A stretch of 20,767 nucleotides of DNA from an uncultured Lachnoanaerobaculum sp. (lineage in GTDB: Bacteria; Bacillota; Clostridia; Lachnospirales; Lachnospiraceae): the NCBI GenBank assembly GCA_937925515.1, contig CALALP010000041.1:1-20767 (forward strand). The letters are read 5' to 3'. Shown piece by piece: positions 1 to 8,383 of this stretch; position 1 is the stretch's first letter, and each line of letters begins with the position of its first letter. The notes below the pieces were generated by a model. That model was not told the origin of the DNA. It saw only the letters and a list, made by a program, of their open reading frames with translations, and searched no databases. The position numbers and the translations under genes are program-made.

Positions 1-70
1 GTAAGTATGCAGGCATAAGATGTTTTCTATATTCTTTTCTTTGTTCATCTGAAAGATTATAATTCTTCAC
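1..70 (-). CDS. 5' end of an unidentified gene, partial at the window edge
   Basis: A reading frame starts with GTG at 70-68 and stays open to the left edge, encoding 23 residues that begin M-K-N-Y-N-L-S-D-E-Q-R and end in H-L-M-P-A-Y-L. An AGAGGAG ribosome binding site lies 4 bases upstream of the GTG, inside the epimerase gene. The gene overlaps the epimerase stop (59-57) by about 14 bases, which suggests translational coupling and makes it the last visible member of the glycan operon. Too little protein is visible to name a family. The charged, helix-like composition and the well-placed binding site argue that the frame is real. The start is seen; the function is unknown. Confidence 0.6.
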   Translation of the reverse strand, partial: MKNYNLSDEQRKEYRKHLMPAYL

Positions 71-1094
71 AAATCTCCTCTCTAAGCTTATCCATAGCTT
101 TTAGCCATTTTTCTACTACCTTATCCTCAAATTGGTCTTCAAGTTCCTTATCAAATGTGCCTAGCTTTTCTTGATGTTCTATAAAATCTCTTACTGCATC
201 TTCCATGTCATATTCCCATTTAAAATCAGGAAATTCTTTTTTAAACTTTTCTACGGAGAAGTAAATGTTATGCTTTGTTAAATCATTTAAAATGCTGTCT
301 TCTACTTCTTTTTTACCTAGGCTATACATAAAGTCAGTAGGAATATGTACTATATTTGCAGGTTTTCCTATTACATTTGCAAATGCCTGTATATACTCAT
401 CTTCAGTGTTAAACTTATTATGACCACAAGTATAGTCCTCATTTATACAATTATCATTTTCTGCAATCCTTGCAATCATAAGCCCTGTATTATGTGCAGT
501 TCCTGTTTGTAAAAGTGCAGAACCGTCCCCCGGAACGTAAATCGGTTTACCCTCTCTTATTCTTGCTACTATATGTTTTCCTCTATTTCTTTCAAATGCT
601 GAAAGTGCAAAAGATTTACCCATTGAATAAGCAGGTCTTGCAATAGTCAAAAAAGGTGTTCCCTCTTTAAAACCGTCTTTAAAAATCTGCTCACAAATCT
701 TTTTATCTGAGGCATACTTACAATTCGGTTCTCTCCACTCATCACTTTCTCTCATAGGTAGATTGCTTAGAGGATAACCGTATACATCAACTGTACTTAC
801 AAATATAAATCTTCTTACATTTGTTTTCTTCAATGCTTTTACAGCTATTTCGGCTTGAAAAGGTTCAAAACAACAAAAATCTATAACTACTTCCGGACTA
901 AATTTTCCACAAGCATTTAAAATATCTTCTTCATTATTTCTATCTCCTCTAAATACCGTAAGTTCATCGTCCATTCCAAGTAACTTGGTAGTAGCATGTG
1001 TCAGTACTCCTACAGGTATATTTTTATTTAAAAAATATCTTACTGTTGACTCAGATATATTCCCCGGACCTCCAAAAATCATTACACTTTTCAT
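57..1094 (-). CDS. NAD-dependent epimerase/dehydratase family protein (extended SDR)
   Basis: This is a 345-residue Rossmann-fold protein of the extended short-chain dehydrogenase/reductase type, probably acting on a sugar or nucleotide sugar in the cytoplasm. The N-terminal dinucleotide loop is G8-G9-P10-G11-N12-I13-S14, a variant of GGxGxIG with the last glycine replaced by serine. The catalytic pair is Y127-x3-K131 (in K-Y-A-S-D-K), preceded by S100-T101 in an S-T-V-D-V-Y-G strand end. The motif A-R-P-A-Y-S-M-G follows at about 153-160. The gene has a GAGAGGAG binding site 6 bases before its ATG. It is the seventh gene of the glycan operon, following the GH3 enzyme after a 107-base gap that holds a strong hairpin. 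A role in converting a released sugar is inferred from context. The exact substrate cannot be told. Confidence 0.8.
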   Translation of the reverse strand: MKSVMIFGGPGNISESTVRYFLNKNIPVGVLTHATTKLLGMDDELTVFRGDRNNEEDILNACGKFSPEVVIDFCCFEPFQAEIAVKALKKTNVRRFIFVSTVDVYGYPLSNLPMRESDEWREPNCKYASDKKICEQIFKDGFKEGTPFLTIARPAYSMGKSFALSAFERNRGKHIVARIREGKPIYVPGDGSALLQTGTAHNTGLMIARIAENDNCINEDYTCGHNKFNTEDEYIQAFANVIGKPANIVHIPTDFMYSLGKKEVEDSILNDLTKHNIYFSVEKFKKEFPDFKWEYDMEDAVRDFIEHQEKLGTFDKELEDQFEDKVVEKWLKAMDKLREEICEEL

Positions 1095-1134
1095 AAATAA
1101 CTCCTCTCAAATACAATTAGCTTTCTATGGTGCT

Positions 1135-1202
1135 GTTTTGGGATTTCCTCGCCTACGGCGAGGAAATCCCCCTATAACAAATAGTTCACTAAATCCCAAA
1201 AC
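1135..1202. repeat. Outer 12-bp inverted repeat overlapping the copy 1 hairpin
   Basis: GTTTTGGGATTT at 1135-1146 is perfectly complementary to AAATCCCAAAAC at 1191-1202. The outer arm at 1191-1202 touches the GH3 stop codon. Because 1140-1146 is shared with the inner 14-bp hairpin, the two pairings exclude each other over seven base pairs. This could give two alternative RNA folds between GH3 and the epimerase gene, or it may record a nested insertion of the repeat element. Only the pairing is seen; any function is inferred. Confidence 0.7.
1140..1170. repeat. Perfect 14-bp hairpin, palindromic repeat copy 1
   Basis: The arms GGGATTTCCTCGCC and GGCGAGGAAATCCC pair perfectly around a TAC loop. 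There is no T-run on either side, so it is not a standard intrinsic terminator. It sits between the GH3 and epimerase genes, both on the minus strand. The same 14-3-14 geometry recurs at 18090-18120 and, truncated, at the right window edge. A second inverted repeat (1135-1146 with 1191-1202) overlaps its lower stem. Confidence 0.85.
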
Positions 1203-3418
1203 TATATCAAACTAAATTTAACCATATTTTTTGTATCGCTATTTTCGCCTATAAATAATTCAAAAGTTCCTTTTTCACTTTCAAATACATCTCTTACAGT
1301 TGTAAATCTTAACATTTCCTCGGTTATAGTAAACTTAACCTCTCTACTCTCATTAGGTTCTAATTCCACTCTTTCAAAGCCCTTAAGTTGCTTTACAGGT
1401 CTTGAAACACTTGCTGATATGTCATGTATATAAAGTTGAATTGTGTCAGTTCCTTTTCTGGTTCCTACATTTTTCACTGTAACACTTGCAGTGATAGACT
1501 CTTCCTTACTAAATTTGTCAGCACTTAAAGTTATATCTGAAACCTCAAATTTAGTATAATTTAAGCCATATCCAAATACATAAAAAGGTTTATTTTGAAC
1601 ATCTAAATACTTAGACTGAAATCTATCATCTCTATTTTCCTCCGAGAAAGGTCTACCTGTTGGGAGTTCATCATAATGAATTGGTAATTGACCTACATTA
1701 TATGGAAAACTCATAGGCAATCTACCACTTGGTTCACTCTTACCTGTAACCACTTCCCATATAGCCTTTGCCGCCATAGTTCCCGGAATCCAAACATTTA
1801 AAATAGCTTTAACTTTCTTTTCAACCTCTGTAAGCACAAGTGGTCTACCTGTAAATAAAATAAGTGCTATATTTTTATTTACTTCATAAATCTCATCTAA
1901 AAGTTTTAACTGAGTAATAGGAATTTCAAGATTGGTTCTGCTGCAAGCCTCTCCACTTTGCAAATAATGCTCTCCCATAAATAAAAGTACAGTATCACAT
2001 TCTGCTGCAAGTTTTAGTGCATTTTTTCTATTTTCTTCTATCTCTTTTTCATCATAGGTTAAAACTTCCATTTGAGTAAAGCCGTCCATTCTTGTTCCCT
2101 CAGGAAGTATTGGGCAACCGTTTTCAAAAAATAACTTATAATCTTTTAGACTGTTTTCTGCCTCTTCTTTTACTGTTACTACATCTTTAACCTCTCCTGT
2201 AATAGCCCAAGAACTAATCATATATTTACGGTCTACATAAGGGCCTATGCAGGCAATTTTCTTTTCTTTTTTTATAGGGAGTATGTCATCTTCATTTTTT
2301 AATAATACAAATGACTTTATGGCTGCCTCTTTTGCTATCTTTTTATGTTCCTCACATAAACAAATCTCTTTTTCCTTTTCAATGTCAGCTCCCTTAAATG
2401 GGTTTTCAAAAAGTCCGAGTTCATTTTTAAGTTTTAATATTCGCATTACTGATTCATTAAGAAGTGCCTCATCAACTTCTCCATTTTCAATAAGTTCATC
2501 TAAAAACCTTGAGTAATTTCCACCCATCATATCAATATCACAACCTGCCTCAAGTGCCTTTTTAGCTGCGTCTTTGGCATCTTCAGCCACTCCATGCATA
2601 ACAGTTTCAGCAATGGCTGCAAAATCACTCACAACTACATTTTCATACTTCCACTCTCCCCTTAAAATATCTCTAAAGAGCTTTTTATTGATAGTTGCAG
2701 GTATGCCGTCCACTGTATTATATGCAGTCATAACTAATTTACAGCCGGCATCTACTGCCGCCTTATATGCAGGTAAATAAAAATCTCTTAGAGTTCTTTC
2801 TGAAAGCTCAACTGTATTATAATCTCTGCCTGCCTCTGCTCCACCATAAGCTGCAAAATGCTTAACACAAGCAGCCATAGTATCATTTCTACTTACATCT
2901 CCTTGTTGATAACCCTCCACTGTTGCCTTTGACATAATGCTATTAAGATAGACGTCTTCTCCGGTACTTTCCATAAGTCTACCCCACCTTGCATCTCTTG
3001 CTAAATCACACATAGGAGAAAGTGCTGCATGTACTCCTGAAACTGCACCCTCCCTTGCAGATACTTTTGAACATTCCAGTACTGTTTCAGGGGAAAATGT
3101 TGCCCCAAGTGCAATAGGCATTGGATATATAGTTTTATACCCATGTATTAAGTCCATCATAAAAATAAGAGGTATTTGATGAGGGTGTCTTTTTAAATGT
3201 TCTTTTTGAATCTCAATAAGAGTTTTTGCTCCTGTACTTCCAAGTCCTACAACTGAACCTGCAAGCTTTATATCCTCATCTCTAAGCCCAAGGTCATAGA
3301 GTGGCCCTGTAAGAATCGCCTCATCTGAAAGCATGTGTCCCATTACTTGAAAAAGTTGTCCAATCTTTTCTTTTCTACTCATTGAGTCAAATAGTTCTTT
3401 TAGCTTTTTTTCTTCCAT
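1202..3418 (-). CDS. Glycoside hydrolase family 3, beta-glucosidase-like
   Basis: This is a 738-residue GH3 enzyme that hydrolyses a terminal beta-linked sugar from an oligosaccharide with retention of configuration. The N-terminal barrel shows R-W-G-R at 144-147, K186-H187 in V-K-H-F-A-A, and the nucleophile D265 in V-V-S-D-F-A. The second alpha/beta domain covers roughly 360-580. A fibronectin type III-like C-terminal domain (about 650-738) follows the F-G-Y-G-L-N-Y motif, giving the BglX-like full-length layout. No signal peptide is present, so the enzyme should be cytoplasmic and act on imported sugars. A GAGGAG site lies 8 bases before the ATG. The gene starts 4 bases after the DUF4038 gene stop. 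GH3 enzymes vary between glucosidase, xylosidase and arabinosidase activity, and the sequence alone does not decide which applies. Confidence 0.92.
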   Translation of the reverse strand: MEEKKLKELFDSMSRKEKIGQLFQVMGHMLSDEAILTGPLYDLGLRDEDIKLAGSVVGLGSTGAKTLIEIQKEHLKRHPHQIPLIFMMDLIHGYKTIYPMPIALGATFSPETVLECSKVSAREGAVSGVHAALSPMCDLARDARWGRLMESTGEDVYLNSIMSKATVEGYQQGDVSRNDTMAACVKHFAAYGGAEAGRDYNTVELSERTLRDFYLPAYKAAVDAGCKLVMTAYNTVDGIPATINKKLFRDILRGEWKYENVVVSDFAAIAETVMHGVAEDAKDAAKKALEAGCDIDMMGGNYSRFLDELIENGEVDEALLNESVMRILKLKNELGLFENPFKGADIEKEKEICLCEEHKKIAKEAAIKSFVLLKNEDDILPIKKEKKIACIGPYVDRKYMISSWAITGEVKDVVTVKEEAENSLKDYKLFFENGCPILPEGTRMDGFTQMEVLTYDEKEIEENRKNALKLAAECDTVLLFMGEHYLQSGEACSRTNLEIPITQLKLLDEIYEVNKNIALILFTGRPLVLTEVEKKVKAILNVWIPGTMAAKAIWEVVTGKSEPSGRLPMSFPYNVGQLPIHYDELPTGRPFSEENRDDRFQSKYLDVQNKPFYVFGYGLNYTKFEVSDITLSADKFSKEESITASVTVKNVGTRKGTDTIQLYIHDISASVSRPVKQLKGFERVELEPNESREVKFTITEEMLRFTTVRDVFESEKGTFELFIGENSDTKNMVKFSLI

Positions 3419-3422
3419 TAAT

Positions 3423-4628
3423 TTATCTCCTCATATATAGTATCCAATCTAAATCTCCACCTGCATTTTTCCCCGGAATCTGTAATACTCTTGTATTAAA
3501 AGGTATTAACTCATGTTTTACAGGCACAATCTCTTGCTTTCTACCACTTATTGGGTCTATAAAATATCCCTCTTTCCACTTTTCTTTAGGTGAAAACCAC
3601 CTATAATCATCTATATACGCATATATTTCATTTTCAGAAACTGCACAAGGTATTAGCTTATCAGAGGCGTCAGGCATAATGCACCTAACATTTTCATATT
3701 CATTTCCGGTAAAATCTCCAACAAATCTCTCAAATTTCATTTCATTTGCAAGTTCATTTAAAATTACCATGTGATGTGAACATTCAGAAAAGAGTTCATT
3801 ACTCCAAAACATTGTATACATCCAAATTTCTTTATTACCGTAAGTATGACCTACATTTCCCAAAAATACTGAAGTATAAGCATATTTTCTTATAGTATGT
3901 GCTGTAATCTGATAGTTGCCCTCATAATGAGTTTCCCCAAGTATTGCAGGTTTATTAGGGTATTTCTTTTTGGCGTCTTTTAACTGATTTATAAATTCAT
4001 CATAATGATAGGTATAGGCAAAACAAAAGTCATACCAACTTTCCTCTCCAAAAAATTTCCAACCTGCACCTATTCCTGAGTGAAATGTTGCTAAAACATT
4101 TGGAGCAAATTTCTTATAAATTTTAGCTGCCTCTCTTACACTGTCATGTTTTCCTATTGCGTCATCATCTCCCCCATGTATAAATGCAACTATATTGTCA
4201 AGATGAGAAAGCCTTTTAGCTACAAGTTCAGAATATTTAAGTGCCGCCTCCCCTTTAAAATATTTATGCCAATCTTGCTCCCATTTGCTAAGCCACATAG
4301 GAGCAATAGCAAAACCTATATTAAGTTTTTTAGCAAAACTAATTACTCTTTCCACATAATCAAAATAATTAGGGTTAAGTCTTGTTATATCGCCTTGTTC
4401 CATAAATGGAAGTTCAGCATATCTATTACATTTATGAATACGATGTGGCAGTAAATGAACCATAATTACATTAAAACCTTTTTTAGCTCTATCTTTTAAA
4501 TAGATTACTGCCTCCTCATAAGTAAATTCCCAAAATAACTTCCAACATGTATCCCCATTCCAAAAAAACGGAGTACCGTCAGCATTTACAAAATAACCTT
4601 TTTCCTTATTAATAGATATAGGAAACAT
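3423..4628 (-). CDS. DUF4038-family, apiosidase-like TIM-barrel glycosidase
   Basis: The product is a 401-residue (beta/alpha)8 protein resembling the DUF4038 / GH140 apiosidase-like group. Visible features include F-F-W-N-G-D-T-C-W near the N terminus, W-L-S-K-W-E, the strand end F-I-H-G-G-D-D-D-A, and an acidic L-G-E-T-H-Y-E-G-N segment. The last two are the likely catalytic carboxylate sites by family analogy. A small beta domain at the C terminus (I-D-P-I-S-G-R) follows. I chose the ATG at 4628: GGAGG lies 6 bases upstream, and the upstream gene stops at 4630, one base away. An in-frame extension of 11 codons to 4661 has no ribosome site. There is no signal peptide, so the enzyme should be cytoplasmic. 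The exact substrate is unknown; GH140 members remove apiose-linked sugars, but this distant member need not. Confidence 0.78.
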   Translation of the reverse strand: MFPISINKEKGYFVNADGTPFFWNGDTCWKLFWEFTYEEAVIYLKDRAKKGFNVIMVHLLPHRIHKCNRYAELPFMEQGDITRLNPNYFDYVERVISFAKKLNIGFAIAPMWLSKWEQDWHKYFKGEAALKYSELVAKRLSHLDNIVAFIHGGDDDAIGKHDSVREAAKIYKKFAPNVLATFHSGIGAGWKFFGEESWYDFCFAYTYHYDEFINQLKDAKKKYPNKPAILGETHYEGNYQITAHTIRKYAYTSVFLGNVGHTYGNKEIWMYTMFWSNELFSECSHHMVILNELANEMKFERFVGDFTGNEYENVRCIMPDASDKLIPCAVSENEIYAYIDDYRWFSPKEKWKEGYFIDPISGRKQEIVPVKHELIPFNTRVLQIPGKNAGGDLDWILYMRR

Positions 4629-4629
4629 A

Positions 4630-6615
4630 TTATTCCTCCAAATATTTAATGCTCTTAACATTTATACTACAATCTTTTTCAGGTAATTTCTCAATATAAA
4701 AATCTACTAATTTTTTCTCTGGATTAGGATTTTTAACAGGGTAGCGATAATAAGTTTCATCTTCAAATTTTACCGGTAATGTATTCATAGATACTTCTAT
4801 TAGATGTTCCTCAATTTTATAAAGTGCCTCTCCTCTTTGAGGATTTTCTTTTTTTATCCTCTCCCATTTAACCTTATTATTACTTATATTTCCACCAAAT
4901 GTTATAGGAAGTTTTTGAATAGTTTCATCACTGTATTTAAATACAAAATTTCCTATATCATAAACTTCTTTTTCAGGGAATACTCCGTCTACAAAGAATT
5001 TAAAATCAACCTTAAAATCAGTATTGTAAACCACCTCTACAATATCAGCATGTTCTAATAACTTTTCGCTTACTTTCATTTCCTCAATAGCAGGATATTT
5101 TAAATTAAATAAGCAACTTAAAACCTTATCTCTTATAATGTCATAGTCCTCATCTTCAAAATTATGATTCCAAAACATTTCATAGGCATAAGCCATACCG
5201 AAGAAAATGCCGTTTCTTTGAAGTATTATCTCATTTAAGGTACTCCAGTTTGAAATCATTGCTCCGGTACTTCCCTTACTTAAATGTTTTTTCCAATTAG
5301 GGAAAAGATAGCCCTCAAAATTGCCATATTTAAACTCAAAATCTCTTTCAATAAGTTGATTTTCAAGTTCCTCTCCTAGGCTCCAAACCCAATGCAAAAC
5401 TTCTATATCCTTTGGAATCATATCTATTGATTGCCAAGTTGCCGGCATAATTCCGACTTTTTTACCTGTTTTTTGATGAAATTGAGGAGTGTACATTATA
5501 GTTTCCTCGCCACCGAAATTACCTGCTCCCGGAACATATACATTTCTTAAAATCTTATCTCCCCATATTGCAGTTCTTACATTTCTTTTAGCCAAAAAAT
5601 CATAAATCTTATTTATGTCTTCTGCAAATATATCATAGCCATTTTTGCCCTTACACTTATCACACACTGCCATAGTGTAAAATTCATCATGTCCTATATT
5701 TATGATATTCGGATTAAATACTTCTATGACTTCCTCGAGTACATCAAAAAGTATTTCATAAGATTTAGGATTTGACGGACAATAGGTGTCTGCGTAAGGG
5801 TCTGCTTGAATCTCTGCTATGTCATGATTTCCAAGCATTAGATAATCACAATGCCCAAGGGACGGAACTTCAGGTATTACTTCTATATTCCTATCAGTAC
5901 AATATTTTACAATATCTCTTACTTCATCTTGCTTTAAGAACTCTCCGTCCCCATTTTCCATGTGAATTGCATTTTTATACCATGGGTAGGTGTAGTCTTG
6001 AATTTTAGTAGTTTTTCCTGAATACTCACTCATTTCTTTGCAGTATTCCACCCAGCCTGAATTTATCTCAGGGTGCTTTTTATATTCCATTGCACCCCCT
6101 ACTTCAATCATAAGTTCATTAAACTTAAGTAAGCAAAGCATATCTACTAACTTTTTAAAGTATGGAATGTTTCTTGATGACGGTAAGAATACTTTTAGAC
6201 CTCTCTTTTTTGCAATAGGGTAGTCATAAACTAAAACTTCAGGCAGGTAGCCCTTAGTACTAAGTTGTAAAATACTTATAAGTCCATAAAATAAGCCCTT
6301 GTCAGTAAGTGCATATATATTTATTACATTATCTTTAGCAAAAAGCACATGTGCCTCTTCATTATTTTCATTATCAGGTTCTTTTACTTTAAACTCCTCT
6401 ATTACTTTTTGTTTTATCTCCTCAGGAATTTCTCTATAAAAATTAATCTGCTTATAGTTGCTATCAGAATGATTTGAAAATGACTCTTTATTTTGTAAAA
6501 ATACTTCTTTTATAATGTTAAGGTCAGAGTTTATAATTATATCGCTATTTATATAAGCTCCACTACCAAGTTCTTTTATATATCCGGGTGTGATTTTATT
6601 TTTTAATGTTCCCAT
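4630..6615 (-). CDS. GH20-like glycosidase (beta-N-acetylhexosaminidase-like)
   Basis: This 661-residue protein has an N-terminal GH20b-like alpha/beta domain (about 20-130), then a TIM barrel opening with A-K-K-R-G-L-K-V-F at about 135-143. The Asp-Glu catalytic pair is D310-E311 in N-I-G-H-D-E-F, the position of the GH20 DE motif. Earlier barrel strands show V-I-P-E-V-P-S-L-G-H (247-255), also family-like. A C-D-K-C pair (318-321) directly after the active-site strand is unusual and could bind metal or form a local structural knuckle. A C-terminal beta-rich region of about 120 residues follows the barrel. No signal peptide is present. The AAAGG site sits 7 bases before the ATG. It is the first enzyme gene after the binding-protein gene. 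Fold assignment is fairly sure; substrate (GlcNAc, GalNAc or other) is not. Confidence 0.72.
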   Translation of the reverse strand: MGTLKNKITPGYIKELGSGAYINSDIIINSDLNIIKEVFLQNKESFSNHSDSNYKQINFYREIPEEIKQKVIEEFKVKEPDNENNEEAHVLFAKDNVINIYALTDKGLFYGLISILQLSTKGYLPEVLVYDYPIAKKRGLKVFLPSSRNIPYFKKLVDMLCLLKFNELMIEVGGAMEYKKHPEINSGWVEYCKEMSEYSGKTTKIQDYTYPWYKNAIHMENGDGEFLKQDEVRDIVKYCTDRNIEVIPEVPSLGHCDYLMLGNHDIAEIQADPYADTYCPSNPKSYEILFDVLEEVIEVFNPNIINIGHDEFYTMAVCDKCKGKNGYDIFAEDINKIYDFLAKRNVRTAIWGDKILRNVYVPGAGNFGGEETIMYTPQFHQKTGKKVGIMPATWQSIDMIPKDIEVLHWVWSLGEELENQLIERDFEFKYGNFEGYLFPNWKKHLSKGSTGAMISNWSTLNEIILQRNGIFFGMAYAYEMFWNHNFEDEDYDIIRDKVLSCLFNLKYPAIEEMKVSEKLLEHADIVEVVYNTDFKVDFKFFVDGVFPEKEVYDIGNFVFKYSDETIQKLPITFGGNISNNKVKWERIKKENPQRGEALYKIEEHLIEVSMNTLPVKFEDETYYRYPVKNPNPEKKLVDFYIEKLPEKDCSINVKSIKYLEE

Positions 6616-6651
6616 TTACTTACCTTTCTAAAATAATTATTTATCTATATA

Positions 6652-6687
6652 ATAGATTACTCCTACAAAAATGCAGGAGTAACCTAT
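6652..6687. repeat. Inverted repeat upstream of the GH20-like gene
   Basis: TTACTCCT (6657-6664) pairs with AGGAGTAA (6675-6682), and ATAG/CTAT extends the stem after a mismatch. Read on the minus strand it is followed by an AT-rich run but no clean U-tract. It may act as a weak terminator or attenuator between binding protein and enzymes, lowering expression of the enzymes. Confidence 0.5.
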
Positions 6688-6691
6688 TACT

Positions 6692-6734
6692 TAGGGTGTA
6701 GTATTAATAAAATTCCACAACACTACAGCCCCTA
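6692..6734. repeat. Inverted repeat after the binding-protein gene
   Basis: TAGGG plus TGTAGT (6692-6702) pairs with ACTACA plus CCCTA (6722-6734), with a two-base GC bulge on the right and a 19-base loop. It is the middle one of three stem-loops in the 162-base gap after the solute-binding protein. Placement fits mRNA stabilisation or processing of the abundant binding-protein transcript, which is an inference. Confidence 0.45.
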
Positions 6735-6743
6735 TTTAATATG

Positions 6744-6763
6744 TGCATATTTAATAATATGCA
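6744..6763. repeat. Small hairpin 15 bases after the binding-protein stop
   Basis: TGCATAT (6744-6750) and ATATGCA (6757-6763) form a 7-bp stem with a TTAATA loop just beyond the stop codon at 6778. It is AT-rich, weak alone, and lacks a T-run. Confidence 0.4.
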
Positions 6764-6777
6764 ATCATTGAGGATTA

Positions 6778-8361
6778 CTATTTTTTAGAGGCCTCAAAAA
6801 CTGATTGTGCTTGTTTTTCAAGTTCAGCATTTATTTGATCTTCTCCACCGTCTTTAAGCTTTTTCTTAAACTCTGCTAAAGTGGCCTCAGGGTCTTCTGC
6901 AAAGCCAAGGTAAAGTACAGGTATGTATTCAGACATAACATTTGCATTATTTGCAACTTGTGTATTAACTGAATCTGTTACAAAAGTCATACCGTCAAGA
7001 GGGTGATCCACTTTTTGATGATAATAGTAAGAATCACAAGTTTCAGCATATCCGTCAAATGACTCCTCCGGAAGTGCAAATGTGTTTGCAAAGCACCATG
7101 TACTCATATTTCCATAAGCATCAGGTTTAATTCCTCTTACTACATCATATTCTCTACCATTTACAGTTTTCTTTCCTACAATCTCACTATGAACTCCCGG
7201 TATACCACTATTTATAAGGAAATTAAGTTCAGGGTCATAGTTTAATAAATCAGCTGCCATAATTGCACGTTCAAGATTTTTACTTCTTGCATTAAATGCA
7301 AGTCCGTTTCCAAGATAACCTGAAGAACCAAGTTTCTTTCCCTCAAGTAAGTTTACATATTCAACTTCCCAATCAGGATGTTCTTTTTTAGCTAATTGCC
7401 AATAAGTATTGGCTGTACCTATATTATGAAACTGAACAGCACTCTTGCCTGCTTGGAATCTCTCAGTTGTAGTAGCTGTTAAATCGCTCTTAGAAAAATA
7501 TCCTTTTTGATTCCATTCTCTCATTCTCTTTAGATAGTCAACATATCCGTCAACCTCATAAAACGGCTTTAAATCTACTTTGTCGGCATCTGTAAAGTCA
7601 TAAGTCATAGAACTTGTATTTTGACCTACTAGATAATATCTTCCTTGAGGATATAAAACCAAGGCTCTCATTATAAATTCTGCCTCATTTCTTGAAGTAG
7701 CAATAGGTACCATTCCCGGCTCATTTTCTACAATCTTTTGCATGTAGTTTTCAAGGTCTTCAACTGTCTTTACCTCCGGCAGATTGTATTTCTTTCTTAA
7801 ATCTCCTCTTATAATTACGCCAAAATGATTTGCCCAATAGTTATTATAAGGAATCATATAATTCTTTCCATTTACCTTAGTAGAATCCCAAGCATTCTTA
7901 GGTAAGGTCTTCATTACTAATGGTGCATTTTTCTCTAAAAGTTCAGGAGTTAATTCTGCAAAACCACCTTTAGACGCTGTTTCTGAGTAAAATGCCCAAG
8001 CAGCTGTAAATATCATGTCAAAATCTTCGCCTGATGAGAACAAAAGAGGATATCTTTGAAGATAATCTCCCCAAGAAAGATAGAGTGGTTCAAGTCTTGC
8101 ATTGATTCTTTGCTCTAAAACATCACTGATTTTATTAAATACCATTTCATTATCTACGGCAGGTTCGCCTATAAAGTACATTTTAAGAGTTACAGGCTCT
8201 AACTTACTTGCCTCTGTTTTTTCTCCCTCTGCTACTTTACTTTCCCCCGCTGTGGTCGTAGTTTCGCCTGTTGTAGTAGTTTTTTTCTTTGTAGTACAAG
8301 CTGATAATGCACCTAAGAGTAAACTTGCAGTCAACACTGTACATAAAATTTTCTTAAACAT
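6778..8361 (-). CDS. Extracellular solute-binding lipoprotein, LplA/YtcQ type
   Basis: The 527-residue protein is the substrate-capturing component of a family 1 carbohydrate ABC importer, anchored outside the membrane. A lipoprotein signal peptide ends in the lipobox L-S-A-C, with Cys22 as the lipidated residue. A threonine/lysine/glutamate-rich linker (about 23-53) precedes a typical first strand V-T-L-K-M-Y-F-I-G-E-P. The long form, with a C-terminal region resembling DUF3502, matches the LplA/YtcQ group used with LplB/LplC permeases. An AAGGAGG site lies 5 bases before the ATG. It starts 22 bases after the LplC-like gene stop and is followed by a 162-base gap with three hairpins. Ligand is unknown; the downstream glycosidases suggest a decorated oligosaccharide. 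Confidence 0.92.
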   Translation of the reverse strand: MFKKILCTVLTASLLLGALSACTTKKKTTTTGETTTTAGESKVAEGEKTEASKLEPVTLKMYFIGEPAVDNEMVFNKISDVLEQRINARLEPLYLSWGDYLQRYPLLFSSGEDFDMIFTAAWAFYSETASKGGFAELTPELLEKNAPLVMKTLPKNAWDSTKVNGKNYMIPYNNYWANHFGVIIRGDLRKKYNLPEVKTVEDLENYMQKIVENEPGMVPIATSRNEAEFIMRALVLYPQGRYYLVGQNTSSMTYDFTDADKVDLKPFYEVDGYVDYLKRMREWNQKGYFSKSDLTATTTERFQAGKSAVQFHNIGTANTYWQLAKKEHPDWEVEYVNLLEGKKLGSSGYLGNGLAFNARSKNLERAIMAADLLNYDPELNFLINSGIPGVHSEIVGKKTVNGREYDVVRGIKPDAYGNMSTWCFANTFALPEESFDGYAETCDSYYYHQKVDHPLDGMTFVTDSVNTQVANNANVMSEYIPVLYLGFAEDPEATLAEFKKKLKDGGEDQINAELEKQAQSVFEASKK

Positions 8362-8383
8362 AATATCCTCCTTATATTTTTCT

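Noticed and set aside
1140..1170. Intrinsic terminator between GH3 and epimerase genes
   Set aside because: The stem is strong but neither strand has a T-run after it, and the same hairpin recurs elsewhere, so a repeat family explains it better.
4629..4661. N-terminal extension of the DUF4038 protein from 4661
   Set aside because: The ATG at 4628 has a well-spaced GGAGG and near-contact with the upstream stop; the longer start would overlap the GH20-like gene by 32 bases without a ribosome site.
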